Shown here one piece after another: positions 1 to 9,544 of a stretch of 61,948 nt of DNA. This stretch comes from Treponema sp. (GTDB taxonomy: Bacteria; Spirochaetota; Spirochaetia; Treponematales; Breznakiellaceae). Each line of letters opens with the position of its first letter. The stretch's first letter is position 1. The stretch is from assembly GCA_031256195.1 (NCBI GenBank), contig JAIRRB010000030.1, forward strand, positions 1-61,948, read 5' to 3'. A program made the translations under genes and the position numbers. The notes below the pieces were generated by a model that was given only the letters and a program-made list of their open reading frames with translations, ran no database searches and was not told the DNA's origin.

Positions 1-1328
1 CCGGCGTCAATGAGGATGTCGATATCGCCGTAGTTGACGTAGACGCAGTCCCCGGTGTACTTATTACCCAATTCCAAAAAATGAATGCTCAAGTCGCCGT
101 GGTTAAGCGTAACGAGATCGGAATCGTCCCCGCCTTTGTTATCCGGTTCGCTGCTGAGGCTGCTGATAATGATATTGTCAATATTAACGGTGGTGTAGTT
201 TGCGGGGCCGCCTTCCCTGGCGATTTTAACGCGGGCGCTTTCCGCAATGCCGAGGTTTTCAAATATAGCCTTCTGCATGTAACCGCTCCAGGCAGGAGCG
301 GTAACTTCTCCGATTGCGATCCATTCCGCGTCTTTGCCGCCATCTTCATCCTCATTGTCATGGTTCCCGTCAATTTGATAGGAGAGGGTTATTCTGCCGC
401 CAGAGTGCGTGCTGTACGAAGCGTAATCAAAAGACACCGATTCTATGCCGCTTTCAAAGAAAGTGATTGACTCAATGCGGCAGTTGTCGCCGTTATTGCC
501 TCTGAGCCGGAGGCTTCTGGCGCCGCTGCGGCGGTCGCCGGCATCCATAGTGCCCACGCCGCTTATCAGCCACCTGTATCTCCTGTAAGTTACCGTGCGT
601 TCCGCGTAACCTTTGTTACCGTCGCTCCAAATCTGGTCTTCAAAGTCAACATTGAAGGTCTTGATTTGCGAAATAACCAGCGTTCCCGCGCTCAAACCGC
701 TTGCCGCGTAAAAGCCTTCCGCCTCGGTAAGGTCAAAAGTAACGGCGTATTTACCGGCTTCCGAAGGGGCGTCGGCGCTTTTGGCGTAAACGGTACCGTT
801 TGCCCCTTCATAGTAAACGCTTATTTGCCCCTGGGACTTACCCTCTTTGGGACTTATAGTTACCGCTTTGGGCTTACCGTTGGCAAGCGCCTGCAAACCG
901 CTGATGTCAAAATCGCTTTCTACGGGAATAAGGGCGCCGGTAATTTGTTCGCCGATAATAACGAGCGTCCCCGCGCGCAGCGTTACTGCGTTAAAGCCTT
1001 CCGCCGCCAAGACGTCAAAGGTAACGTCGTAATTGCCGACTGCCAAAGGCGCGGCGGTATTTATGGCGTAAGCCGTACCTTCTATTCCTTTATAATAGAC
1101 GATTATCCGCCCCCGGGACTTACCCTCTTTGGGCCTTATGCTTACCGTTTTGGGGGTACCGTCGTAAACCGCCGATAACCCGCTAATATCAAAATCAGCG
1201 GCAACCGGAGTCTCCAGTTCAACAGGTTTAGGTTTGATTGTTGCGTTGCCGGTATCTTGCGTACAGCCCGCCGCTCCCAGTCCGATAAACGCAATCAGCA
1301 TAATAATTACTGTTAATGTTTTTTTCAC
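1..1328 (-). CDS. Lipoprotein with two MBG-like repeats, a jelly-roll-like module and the start of a metallo-beta-lactamase (ComEC/Rec2-like) domain; partial, runs off left edge
   Basis: Not in ORF track. Reading minus strand from GTG at 1328: VKKTLTVIIMLIAFIGLGAAGCTQD... (lipobox), two repeats 'FDISGL.A...G.PK.V.I.PKEGKS.G.I.VYY.G..GT.YA', and ...SIHFLELGNKYTGDCVYVNYGDIDILIDAG at the edge. Frame is open to position 1. Confidence 0.8.
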   Translation of the reverse strand, partial: MKKTLTVIIMLIAFIGLGAAGCTQDTGNATIKPKPVELETPVAADFDISGLSAVYDGTPKTVSIRPKEGKSRGRIIVYYKGIEGTAYAINTAAPLAVGNYDVTFDVLAAEGFNAVTLRAGTLVIIGEQITGALIPVESDFDISGLQALANGKPKAVTISPKEGKSQGQISVYYEGANGTVYAKSADAPSEAGKYAVTFDLTEAEGFYAASGLSAGTLVISQIKTFNVDFEDQIWSDGNKGYAERTVTYRRYRWLISGVGTMDAGDRRSGARSLRLRGNNGDNCRIESITFFESGIESVSFDYASYSTHSGGRITLSYQIDGNHDNEDEDGGKDAEWIAIGEVTAPAWSGYMQKAIFENLGIAESARVKIAREGGPANYTTVNIDNIIISSLSSEPDNKGGDDSDLVTLNHGDLSIHFLELGNKYTGDCVYVNYGDIDILIDA

Positions 1329-1351
1329 AAAAAATTCCTGTTATACTCCAT

Positions 1352-1388
1352 AGGCTTGTTCCAAAACGTCACATTTCAGAACAAGCCT
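1352..1388. repeat. Hairpin AGGCTTGTTC...GAACAAGCCT, degenerate relative of the first stem of the three-hairpin element
   Basis: 10-bp perfect inverted repeat; GTTCCAAAACGTCACATTTCAGAAC aligns without gaps to GTTCCAAAACTTCAGTTTTTGGAAC at 27769-27793. Confidence 0.6.
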
Positions 1389-1397
1389 GGAATAATT

Positions 1398-4370
1398 TTA
1401 CTCTTCGCAGGTGACTTCGATGTTGTCTACATTGACTGATGTAGAACCTGACTGGCTGGATTTTACGATTTTAAAGCGCGTCTCCCCGGTCGCGTTGATG
1501 GTGAATGTTTTATTCACCATTGCGCCGTCCCAGGCGGGGGCGGTAACACTGCCGGCATTTACCCAGCTTGAACTGCCCTTTACGTGATAGTAGAGGGTTA
1601 TTATGCCGCCGCTGTGGCTGCTGTACGAAGCGTAATCAAAAGATACCGACTTTATGCCGTTTGTCAAATAATCCATTAACTCTACGCGGTTTTCGTTTGG
1701 CGGGGCATCTGCGCCAGTATTGCCCCGGAGCCGGATGCTTTTTGTACCCGTAAAGCGATCGTTGGCGTCAGGGGTGCCGACGCCGCTCACCGTCCACTCA
1801 AACCCGCCGCTGTTTACGGTACGCGTTGCATAAGCGCCGCCGTCCCATTCACTGCCTTCAAAGTCAACGGTAAGCGGGCCGTATTTCGGCGGCTTGGAGG
1901 GAGGGTATAATTCTGCGGGAGGTTTATCGCCACCTGTGGGCATATAGTCTTCCACATCCGTAATGGTTATCGCCGTACTGCCTGTGCCAAAGCTCAGCGT
2001 TCCGTTGTTGAGCAGTTCGACCGCCTTTGCCCGGTATGACGGATACCATGCCTCACCGGAACCCGGCATAATGAATTCCCAACTGGGGGTAAATTCGTTG
2101 GTGATTTCGCCGCCTTTCTCATTCTCGATATAGTCCGCCAAAACATTGTGCATGCCGGCAATACCCCGGGCAACTACCTTGATTATACCGGCTGCGAAGA
2201 TCACGCCGTTTGAAAGCTCGTAATCAACCCGGTGGTCATTTACCGCCACATTGTAAGTTTTGGCCAGGTCAAAAGCGGAACCATCAGGATTCTTCATCTC
2301 GATAATTCTTTGCCCCCGGTTTTTGGTAAGATCAACTTTGTAGCTCAGACCTTTGAACTGGTCAAAGTTATATCCAACGCCGCCGCCGTAAGGAACGGTC
2401 AAGTCACCGATTTTCATGTTGACGCGGTGGTTATCCCAATGCGCCCATTCCATCCATTCTTTGAACTGGCTGCCGGTCATTTCGACTACGCAGAGGGTGT
2501 TGTTGTCATAATAATAAATGCTGCTCAGGGTGGCGGCGGTAATATCCCCCGGCTGGGCGTTAGCGGTAGCGGACAGGGGGGCGGTACCGGTAAGGGTAAC
2601 GCCGCGGTCTTTCGTGTAATACAGCATCGCGTCATTGATAAGGTGAATCAGCGCAGTATCCTCCACATACCTGGTATTGGCTGCTTTGATTACATATTCG
2701 TGAACCAGCGGGCCGCCGGTAAGGGTGCCGATTGTTTCGCTGAGCGGGGGCGGCGGCGGCGTCTCACCGTTGGCCGTTCTCCATTTCATCTGCTCAATCA
2801 TGCCGTCCCGAAGCGGTACGCCAAAGATCAAAGTGGCGGGGTTGTAAACCGCCAGATCTTCCACGCCGTAGTAATCCCCGTCGGTAAACATAAAGTCATT
2901 CATGGAAACTTTGTAGAGTTTGGCGGGATCGATCTTTTCGCCGGAGGAAGTGATAGACCAGTTAGCGCCGGAACCGCTTGCGTTTGTTATGACGGGCGGA
3001 GTGCCCAGGTTTCTTGTGTTGAGGGCGTCCCGATTCCGCAGGAGATTCATCAGGTAGTCGCCCCTTAACTCGAACAGATAAATTTCATTGTCAAAGGGCA
3101 TCAACGTCCACATAAAGCCCACTGTTACAGGGGCGGTAGCTCCGCCGAGCGTAACGCTTCTCCAGCCGCCGGAATTTTGTATCAGGACACAATTCTCCCA
3201 GCCGGCCCCCGCCTTCCAGCCTGGTTCTTTTGCCTTGCGCACGATGTAATCAAATACCAGTTGGTTTGCCCAGACGTTTTTGCCGACGCTTGAAGCGTTG
3301 CCAAAAACCCCGATAACTTCATTCATAATCGGGGCGACTAGCGCGTCATATCCGGCGATCATAGCTGCTATTGTTGGGTCTTCCGCGCCGCTAGTGGAAA
3401 TCGAAATGGTGCTCGGCGTAACGCTTACCAGCCCGCCGCCGTTAAATTTTAAGCTGAGTTTGCCCAGGTTTCTGCCGTTGCAGTTGGCCTGAATAACGGG
3501 GACGCCGTTTGCCGCACCGGACACGGTGGAATGTGAATGGCCGGAAATGATCGCGTCAAAGCCCATGTTTGAAGTTGCCAGCCCGGCAGCTTCGCCGTTT
3601 ACGCTGCTTCCGCTACCGCTTGCGCCCATGTGGGTAAGGGCAATAACCGCGTCGCAGTTCTTTTCGGTTTTTAACCCGGTAACCAGATTTTTGAGCCATT
3701 CGCCTGGCGCCCTGAATTCATAGTCCGCAACCGCACTGGCGGAAACCAGGCCGGGGGTTGCGGTAGTCGTAAGGCCGACAATGCCGATCCGCCTGCCGGC
3801 CCTGTTTGCGATGACGTAAGGGTGGCAGAAATCGGGCTGCTTGTCCGTGCCTTTCAGGAAAATATTCGCGGCAAGAAACGCGACATCCCCGTCCGTAACA
3901 AATTTAATAAACTTGTCGGCGCCCCAATCCCATTCATGATTGCCGACTGCCGAATACTTTACCTCAAGCTCTTTCATCATTTTGGAAACCGGCTCGCCTT
4001 CAAAGTAATTGGACAGCGCCGAACCCTGATAGTTGTCCCCGGCAGCCAACAACATGGAATGTTCGGACCCGGACATCGACTGTTTTACGCCTGTGGCAAA
4101 TTTGGCCGCCCCCGGATTGGAAGCGGACGCTGAATTGTCCACCGTGCCGTGGAAGTCGTTAAAGCTGTAAATGTCAATGGTGACGTCCCCGTCTACCCAG
4201 GCCGTTTCCGGCTCTTCGGGGTTAAAGGGCGGGAATGTGGGAACAACGGTACCCGGCCCGGGTTTGGGGGCGGGATTAGTACCGGTGTCGCAAGCCGGGG
4301 CCATAAACATGGCGAGAATTCCAATAGTCAACAAAAAAGCCAATGTAACCGCAAGTTTTTTCTTCAACAT
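1398..4370 (-). CDS. Large surface 5'-nucleotidase/metallophosphatase lipoprotein with C-terminal jelly-roll-like module
   Basis: MLKKKLAVTLAFLLTIGILAMFMAPACDTG lipoprotein signal; IDIYSFNDFHGTVDN, AVGNHEWDWG, IISGHSHSTV metallophosphatase motifs; 5'-nucleotidase C-like regions. Confidence 0.88.
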   Translation of the reverse strand: MLKKKLAVTLAFLLTIGILAMFMAPACDTGTNPAPKPGPGTVVPTFPPFNPEEPETAWVDGDVTIDIYSFNDFHGTVDNSASASNPGAAKFATGVKQSMSGSEHSMLLAAGDNYQGSALSNYFEGEPVSKMMKELEVKYSAVGNHEWDWGADKFIKFVTDGDVAFLAANIFLKGTDKQPDFCHPYVIANRAGRRIGIVGLTTTATPGLVSASAVADYEFRAPGEWLKNLVTGLKTEKNCDAVIALTHMGASGSGSSVNGEAAGLATSNMGFDAIISGHSHSTVSGAANGVPVIQANCNGRNLGKLSLKFNGGGLVSVTPSTISISTSGAEDPTIAAMIAGYDALVAPIMNEVIGVFGNASSVGKNVWANQLVFDYIVRKAKEPGWKAGAGWENCVLIQNSGGWRSVTLGGATAPVTVGFMWTLMPFDNEIYLFELRGDYLMNLLRNRDALNTRNLGTPPVITNASGSGANWSITSSGEKIDPAKLYKVSMNDFMFTDGDYYGVEDLAVYNPATLIFGVPLRDGMIEQMKWRTANGETPPPPPLSETIGTLTGGPLVHEYVIKAANTRYVEDTALIHLINDAMLYYTKDRGVTLTGTAPLSATANAQPGDITAATLSSIYYYDNNTLCVVEMTGSQFKEWMEWAHWDNHRVNMKIGDLTVPYGGGVGYNFDQFKGLSYKVDLTKNRGQRIIEMKNPDGSAFDLAKTYNVAVNDHRVDYELSNGVIFAAGIIKVVARGIAGMHNVLADYIENEKGGEITNEFTPSWEFIMPGSGEAWYPSYRAKAVELLNNGTLSFGTGSTAITITDVEDYMPTGGDKPPAELYPPSKPPKYGPLTVDFEGSEWDGGAYATRTVNSGGFEWTVSGVGTPDANDRFTGTKSIRLRGNTGADAPPNENRVELMDYLTNGIKSVSFDYASYSSHSGGIITLYYHVKGSSSWVNAGSVTAPAWDGAMVNKTFTINATGETRFKIVKSSQSGSTSVNVDNIEVTCEE

Positions 4371-4496
4371 AAATTTCTCCTTCTGGTAATTTTGATGATG
4401 AAAAAATACCAGAAAGATGTTAGGAAAATATGTAAATAAAATGAAAAGTTATTTAATTGTGTTAAAAATAATTGATTTATTAGAAATTAGTGAATT

Positions 4497-4793
4497 TTAT
4501 GCAAAAGTACGATTAATACCCATTCCAGATATCAATCTTGGTTGGATTAAGGTAAATAGTACACCCAATCCAATAATAAAGAGATCAGAAAAAGGGATAT
4601 TGTTACCCCCTATTCAGGCCATATTCGGGATTATGGCCAACGCAAGCCCACATACCCCTAAAAAACCTTCTTTGACGGACACAGCCCAAAAAAGCTCATT
4701 TTTTTTATGTTCAGCCGACAAAAGTAATTGCCAGAACAAAATGTGGGGAATGGATTCATGTGCCGCCGCATTGACCTTGACATAAATGCCCAA
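4497..4793 (-). pseudogene. Possible membrane-protein remnant with in-frame TGA
   Basis: Minus frame ...KEGFLGVCGLALAIIPNMA*IGGNNIPFSDLFIIGLGVLFTLIQPRLISGMGINRTFA*; open frame continues after one TGA. Confidence 0.25.
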
Positions 4794-4816
4794 AAAGGCT
4801 ACTTTAAGTAATAATT

Positions 4817-4898
4817 GCGGCCTTGGTGGAACTGGTAGACACGCCAGCTTGAGGTGCTGGTGCCGAGAGGCATGGAAGTTCAAGTCTTCTAGGCCGCA
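4817..4898 (+). tRNA. tRNA-Leu (anticodon GAG), CCA not encoded
   Basis: Acceptor GCGGCCT/AGGCCGC, anticodon arm CCAGC-TTGAGGT-GCTGG, long class II variable arm TGCCGAGAGGCA, T-loop TTCAAGT. Confidence 0.93.
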
Positions 4899-4934
4899 TA
4901 CAACGAAAGTCTTTACCAGACAGGCTTTTGCATT

Positions 4935-6638
4935 TTAGACATCGGTTTCTGTACGAGCCTTGCCCATGTCCCGGCTGCGTATTTCCGCCCGGCGGATTTT
5001 TCCGTTGATGGTTTTGGGAAGCTCGCTGACAAACTCAATAACGCGGGGATATTTATACGGCGCGGTGTTCTTTTTCACGAATTCCTGTATTTCTTTAATG
5101 AGCGCTTCAGAGGCCTGGTAATTTTTGGCAAGTACGATGGTCGCCTTGACGTTAAAGCCGCGTATGGGATCAGGTATGCCGGTTACCGCCGTTTCGGCGA
5201 CAGCGGGATGTTTTAACAGTACGCTTTCCACCTCGAAGGGGCCAATGCGGTAGCCGGACGATTTAATTACGTCATCGTTGCGTCCCACATACCACAAATA
5301 ACCCTGTTCATCGTAATAAGCCAGATCGCCAGTGTGGAAATATCCGTCATGCCACGATTTATTGGTAGATTCGTCATTTTTATAGTAACCCATAAACAAA
5401 CCGACCGGGTGTTGTGCGCGTTCGGCTTTCATGCAAATTTCACCCGTTGCGCCGGTGGGTACCGTACCGCCATCCGCGTCAAGAAGCGTTATGTCGTAAC
5501 CGGGGATTCCCCTGCCCATTGAACTGGCACGAGGTTCAGTAAATGGGTACAGCGTCCCGCAGCACAGCGTCATTTCCGTCTGCCCGAAACCTTCGTATAT
5601 GTTAAGCCCGGTCATCGTTTCCCATTTTTTGAACAGGTCCTGGCTCAAAGCCTCGCCCGCCGTGGTGCAGTGTTTAAGGCCGGAAAGATCGTATGAAGGC
5701 ACATCCTCGTTCATTAAAAAACGATACATGGTAGGAGGGGCGCAAAAGCTCGTTACGTGATATTTTTCCAGAACTTTTAAAATATTGCGCGCGTTAAATT
5801 TTTCAAAGTCGTAAGTCAGGACGGCGCATTCTCCCAGCCACTGCCCGTACATTTTGCCCCACAGCGATTTAAGCCAGCCGGTGTCGGAAATGGTAAAGTG
5901 CAGACCGCCTTTTTCTACCCGGTGCCAAAAAATACCGGTCGCTATATGGCCGAGGGGGTAGGTGTAATCATGCGCTACCATTTTGGGATAGCCGGTAGTG
6001 CCTGATGAAAAAGACATGATCATTATATCCGACGCGCGGGTGGCTTCCGCTCCGGCAGGCCGCTGCCAAACATCAGAGGCAGCTTCCAGACCGGCTTCAA
6101 AATCCAGCCAGCCCTCCCCTGCTTTTTTGCCTTTGGTTACCGCCTTGAGCTTTACCGTCTCATATTCGCTTAATCCCCCGTCAAAAGCCTCGGTGCAATT
6201 ATTGTCGCCGGTAATGACCGCCATTTTTATGCCGCCTGAGTTACAGCGGTAGATGTAATCGTCTTTGGTTAAGAGGTGCGCCGCCTGAACGGCAACCGCG
6301 CCGATTTTATGCAGGCCCATCATGCAGTACCAAAAAAGATAGCTTCTTTTGAGCACCAGCATCACAAAATCACCCTTGCGTATACCGAGGGACTTAAAAT
6401 AATTGGCGGCTTTATTTGAATACCGCGCCATTTGTGAGAACGTTATTCGTTTTTCTTCACCCTCGTTGGAAATCCACAGCATACAAAGGGCATCCGGCTG
6501 GGTTTTTGCCAATTCATCAAGAACGTCGTAGGCAAAATTGAAATCATCGTTATAGGTGATGGTATAGTCACGCATAAGGTCCTGGTATGATTTGAAATCA
6601 TCCCTGTTTTTTCCGGTATATTTTTCATACATGAGCAT
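4935..6638 (-). CDS. AMP-forming acyl-CoA (acetyl-CoA-like) synthetase
   Basis: IMSFSSGTTGYPKMVAHDY, YEGFGQTEMT, GYFHTGDLAYYDEQGYLWYVGRNDDVIKSSGYRIGP, PKTINGKIRR. Confidence 0.92.
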   Translation of the reverse strand: MLMYEKYTGKNRDDFKSYQDLMRDYTITYNDDFNFAYDVLDELAKTQPDALCMLWISNEGEEKRITFSQMARYSNKAANYFKSLGIRKGDFVMLVLKRSYLFWYCMMGLHKIGAVAVQAAHLLTKDDYIYRCNSGGIKMAVITGDNNCTEAFDGGLSEYETVKLKAVTKGKKAGEGWLDFEAGLEAASDVWQRPAGAEATRASDIMIMSFSSGTTGYPKMVAHDYTYPLGHIATGIFWHRVEKGGLHFTISDTGWLKSLWGKMYGQWLGECAVLTYDFEKFNARNILKVLEKYHVTSFCAPPTMYRFLMNEDVPSYDLSGLKHCTTAGEALSQDLFKKWETMTGLNIYEGFGQTEMTLCCGTLYPFTEPRASSMGRGIPGYDITLLDADGGTVPTGATGEICMKAERAQHPVGLFMGYYKNDESTNKSWHDGYFHTGDLAYYDEQGYLWYVGRNDDVIKSSGYRIGPFEVESVLLKHPAVAETAVTGIPDPIRGFNVKATIVLAKNYQASEALIKEIQEFVKKNTAPYKYPRVIEFVSELPKTINGKIRRAEIRSRDMGKARTETDV

Positions 6639-6642
6639 GGGA

Positions 6643-7200
6643 TTATCCTTTCATTACTACGGCAAGAAACTTTGCCGCCTGATTACCGGCGGCTTTCATG
6701 GCGTGCGGAACGCCCGAATCAAAATACACGCTGTCGCCTTCGTTAAGTTCATAAACTATATTATCAAAATGAAATTCCATGGTGCCGGAAAGCATATAGT
6801 CAAACTCCTGCCCGTCATGCGAGTGCAGCGTCGGCTTTTCACCTTCTTTTGGCTCCACACTTACCATGAACGGTTCAGCCTTCTTGTTGCTGAATGTAAA
6901 GGCAAGATGTTTGTAATCGTAGGCTTTGCGGCGTTCTATATCGTACCCTTCACCGTTCCTGACCAGAGCGCATTTGGTCAGTTTCGGCGCTTCACCGGAG
7001 ATGATTTCTACCACATCTACATTAAAAAATTGCGCCGCGTTTTGTAAAAAACTAAACGAAAAATCCTTTTGTCCGCGCTCATACGCGGTATATTCATCAA
7101 CGGAAATTTTCATTATCTCGGCCATCTTTTCAGCCGAAATATCGAAAATATCCCGCAAGGCGCTCAGCCGCGCGCCGATTTCCTGCAATTGTTCCGTCAT
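6643..7200 (-). CDS. XRE-family HTH regulator with cupin domain
   Basis: N-terminal HTH (ARLSALRDIFDISAEKMAEIMKISVDEYTAYERG) and C-terminal cupin (LHSHDGQEFDYMLSGTMEFHFDNIVYELNEGDSVYFDSGVPHA). Confidence 0.9.
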   Translation of the reverse strand: MTEQLQEIGARLSALRDIFDISAEKMAEIMKISVDEYTAYERGQKDFSFSFLQNAAQFFNVDVVEIISGEAPKLTKCALVRNGEGYDIERRKAYDYKHLAFTFSNKKAEPFMVSVEPKEGEKPTLHSHDGQEFDYMLSGTMEFHFDNIVYELNEGDSVYFDSGVPHAMKAAGNQAAKFLAVVMKG

Positions 7201-7310
7201 AATGCATCCTCACCTGATAAACCTTCAGTGGCTTGTCTCGTTCACCCTGTTTTTTGAAGATGATATTACCCAAAGTATAAAAGAATGTCAAGCGCTTTAT
7301 AAAGAAACCA

Positions 7311-9014
7311 TTATTGATCCTTCCCCGCAAGAGGCCAGGTTCCTTCGGGACATATCGCGCCAAACAGTACGCCGGCGCAGACTTCCATATTGTCCGGGGA
7401 AGTGGCAAACGAAATGATCAAGTTGGGGCAATTTCGGGGAACGCTTATCGGATACGGGGTATTGGTAATGACGACAATTTTGGGCGAAGAAGCGGAACTA
7501 TTTTGTGTCAATAATTCTTCTATAAACTGATTGTTGGCAAGTTTTCCCCGGATGTAAAAATTGGTGATAATCACCGTATCGTATTTTTTGATATTCTGCG
7601 CAATACGTTCCCGGTCGCTGTCGTCAAAAGTATAGGCTGTTTCAAGATAGTCAATACCGGCGCTGTATTTAAGGCAGTTTTTATACAGGATACCCGGATG
7701 CCAGAAGAAATCATTGGAAGTTTTGTTAATCTGCTCAATCACCAGTATCTTCCCTGTCTTTTGCAGGGGCAGATCGCGGTTTTGGTGAATCAGTACCGAA
7801 CGCCGCGCCATGTTTTTTGAAAGGGCCACAATCCCCGGATCGCGCAGTACCTGTTCGGGGTTTTCCCTTGCTGCGGGAGTAAAAAGGCCGGCATCGTATT
7901 TTGCCTTTAACACGCGGTATACTTTTTTATCAAGTTCATCACGGCTTATCCTGCCTGCCTGCACCAATTCCCGTATCTTGTCAAAGGTTTCCCCCACCAT
8001 GGAATTTTCCGCCTTCATCAGCACCAGGTCAGCCCCGGCTTCCAGCGCCATCGCGCAGGCATTGGCAACGCCGTAACGCAATGCCACGCCGCCCATAGTC
8101 ATGCTGTCCGTGGTAATAACACCTTCAAAACCGAGACTGTCGCGTAACAGCCCGGTGATAATCTTTTTTGAAACGGTGGCAATGTCATCTTCGTCAAAGG
8201 CGGGAAAAATGCTGTGGGCGATCATAACCGAGGGAAGCAGGTCCCGTTTAATCAGTTCGCGGTAGGGCAGCAGTTCGCGGTTCATCATGGTTTCCCGGTC
8301 AACTTTAATAACCGGCATTTCAAAATGGGCGTCTACCGCCGAATCCCCCCGGCCCGGAAAATGTTTGCCGGTGGCGATTAACTGCCCTTCCTTAAAGCCT
8401 TCGCAGGTTTTTACCGCGTATTCCGCCACTTCTTCCGCACTGTCCGAATAGGCGCGGGTGTAAATTTCAGGATTCAGGGGATCGGTGTTGACATCCAGCA
8501 CCGGCGAATGTATCCAGCTAAAACCCACCGCCCTTGACTGGCGGGCAATGGCGCGGGCGGCGGCATAGGCAAGATTTACATCACCGGCTGCCCGTATGCC
8601 CATAGGCTTGGGAAAAATATTGACGCCGCCGAAATTAAAATCGGCGCTGGTTCCCCCTTCCTGATCAAAGGAAAAATGCAGGGGCAGGCCCAGCGGACGG
8701 GAAGCGGCCAATACGGAAAGTTCTTCCAGTATCTGCGCATACTGCGAGGCAGTAACCGACGGAGGGGGCATTTCCTTTTTATAACCCCTGGTGTCGGTGA
8801 CATCCATGACCGTTTTGCCCGACCTGGGGTCAACATAACTGCCAAAAAGACGGCTGCCGGGAGTAAGCCGCAGTCCTCCGCAATGGTATTTCAGTATCGC
8901 ATCATGAATGTGGGGCCGTACCATCGTTCCGGCAAATCCCAGCGTTAAGAGCGAGCCAATTTTTTGATCCTCACTCATTCGCAGAATAAGGTTTTTGATA
9001 AATTGATTGTTCAT
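7311..9014 (-). CDS. Glycoside hydrolase family 3 (NagZ-like)
   Basis: FSFDQEGGTSADF, GKHFPGRGDSAVDAHFEMP, GFEGVITTDSMTMGG. ATG at 9014 (MNNQFIKN) preceded by AGGAG fits better than track start 9098. Confidence 0.87.
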   Translation of the reverse strand: MNNQFIKNLILRMSEDQKIGSLLTLGFAGTMVRPHIHDAILKYHCGGLRLTPGSRLFGSYVDPRSGKTVMDVTDTRGYKKEMPPPSVTASQYAQILEELSVLAASRPLGLPLHFSFDQEGGTSADFNFGGVNIFPKPMGIRAAGDVNLAYAAARAIARQSRAVGFSWIHSPVLDVNTDPLNPEIYTRAYSDSAEEVAEYAVKTCEGFKEGQLIATGKHFPGRGDSAVDAHFEMPVIKVDRETMMNRELLPYRELIKRDLLPSVMIAHSIFPAFDEDDIATVSKKIITGLLRDSLGFEGVITTDSMTMGGVALRYGVANACAMALEAGADLVLMKAENSMVGETFDKIRELVQAGRISRDELDKKVYRVLKAKYDAGLFTPAARENPEQVLRDPGIVALSKNMARRSVLIHQNRDLPLQKTGKILVIEQINKTSNDFFWHPGILYKNCLKYSAGIDYLETAYTFDDSDRERIAQNIKKYDTVIITNFYIRGKLANNQFIEELLTQNSSASSPKIVVITNTPYPISVPRNCPNLIISFATSPDNMEVCAGVLFGAICPEGTWPLAGKDQ

Positions 9015-9016
9015 GT

Positions 9017-9544
9017 TTAACTCCTGTCCATGCCGCGTGAACGGCCAATTAAATTGAACGACTCCGCAGAACGGAGACGGCTTTTTCCGGTGAACCATTT
9101 TCCCGCAGTATCAATAATCAAATAATAAAAACCGTACAGAATACCGAACAGGAAAGGCTCCAGGGGAACCGGTACGGCGCTTTCATCCATTTTGAACATA
9201 CGGATGCACAAAACATTCAGGAAATAATAGGTCTGTACAATCAGCAGCACAAGCGCCATAACTTTTATGACATGAAGAAAACCGTCCAGAAAAAACATTA
9301 AAGGTTTTTTGTCCTGTGTATCAAAGGCCCGCTTGCCGCCGGCCAGCCGTATCACCGGATTAACAATCAAAATATCGCCCAGTACCATTATGGCGATAAG
9401 CCCGGCAATCAAATTGAAGGAAAAGGCCGCCCCAACGTTCTGCATGGACGCTTCTTCAGCGCCGGTCCTTCCCCATGCGGCAAAAAAACAAACCGCACCG
9501 GCAGCCCACATCCTGAACAGCGTTACCTTAAGCGCTTTTTTCAA
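9017..9544 (-). CDS. Small multi-TM membrane protein
   Basis: Hydrophobic segments; probable TTG start at 9544 overlapping the upstream stop. Confidence 0.6.
   Translation of the reverse strand: MKKALKVTLFRMWAAGAVCFFAAWGRTGAEEASMQNVGAAFSFNLIAGLIAIMVLGDILIVNPVIRLAGGKRAFDTQDKKPLMFFLDGFLHVIKVMALVLLIVQTYYFLNVLCIRMFKMDESAVPVPLEPFLFGILYGFYYLIIDTAGKWFTGKSRLRSAESFNLIGRSRGMDRS

Noticed and set aside
2232-3068. 278-aa plus-strand ORF opposite the 5'-nucleotidase
   Set aside because: Antisense shadow; nucleotidase motifs support the minus strand.
4614-4883. Minus-strand ORF overlapping the tRNA
   Set aside because: N-terminal third is reverse complement of tRNA-Leu; only a possible degraded segment downstream is kept as a low-confidence pseudogene.
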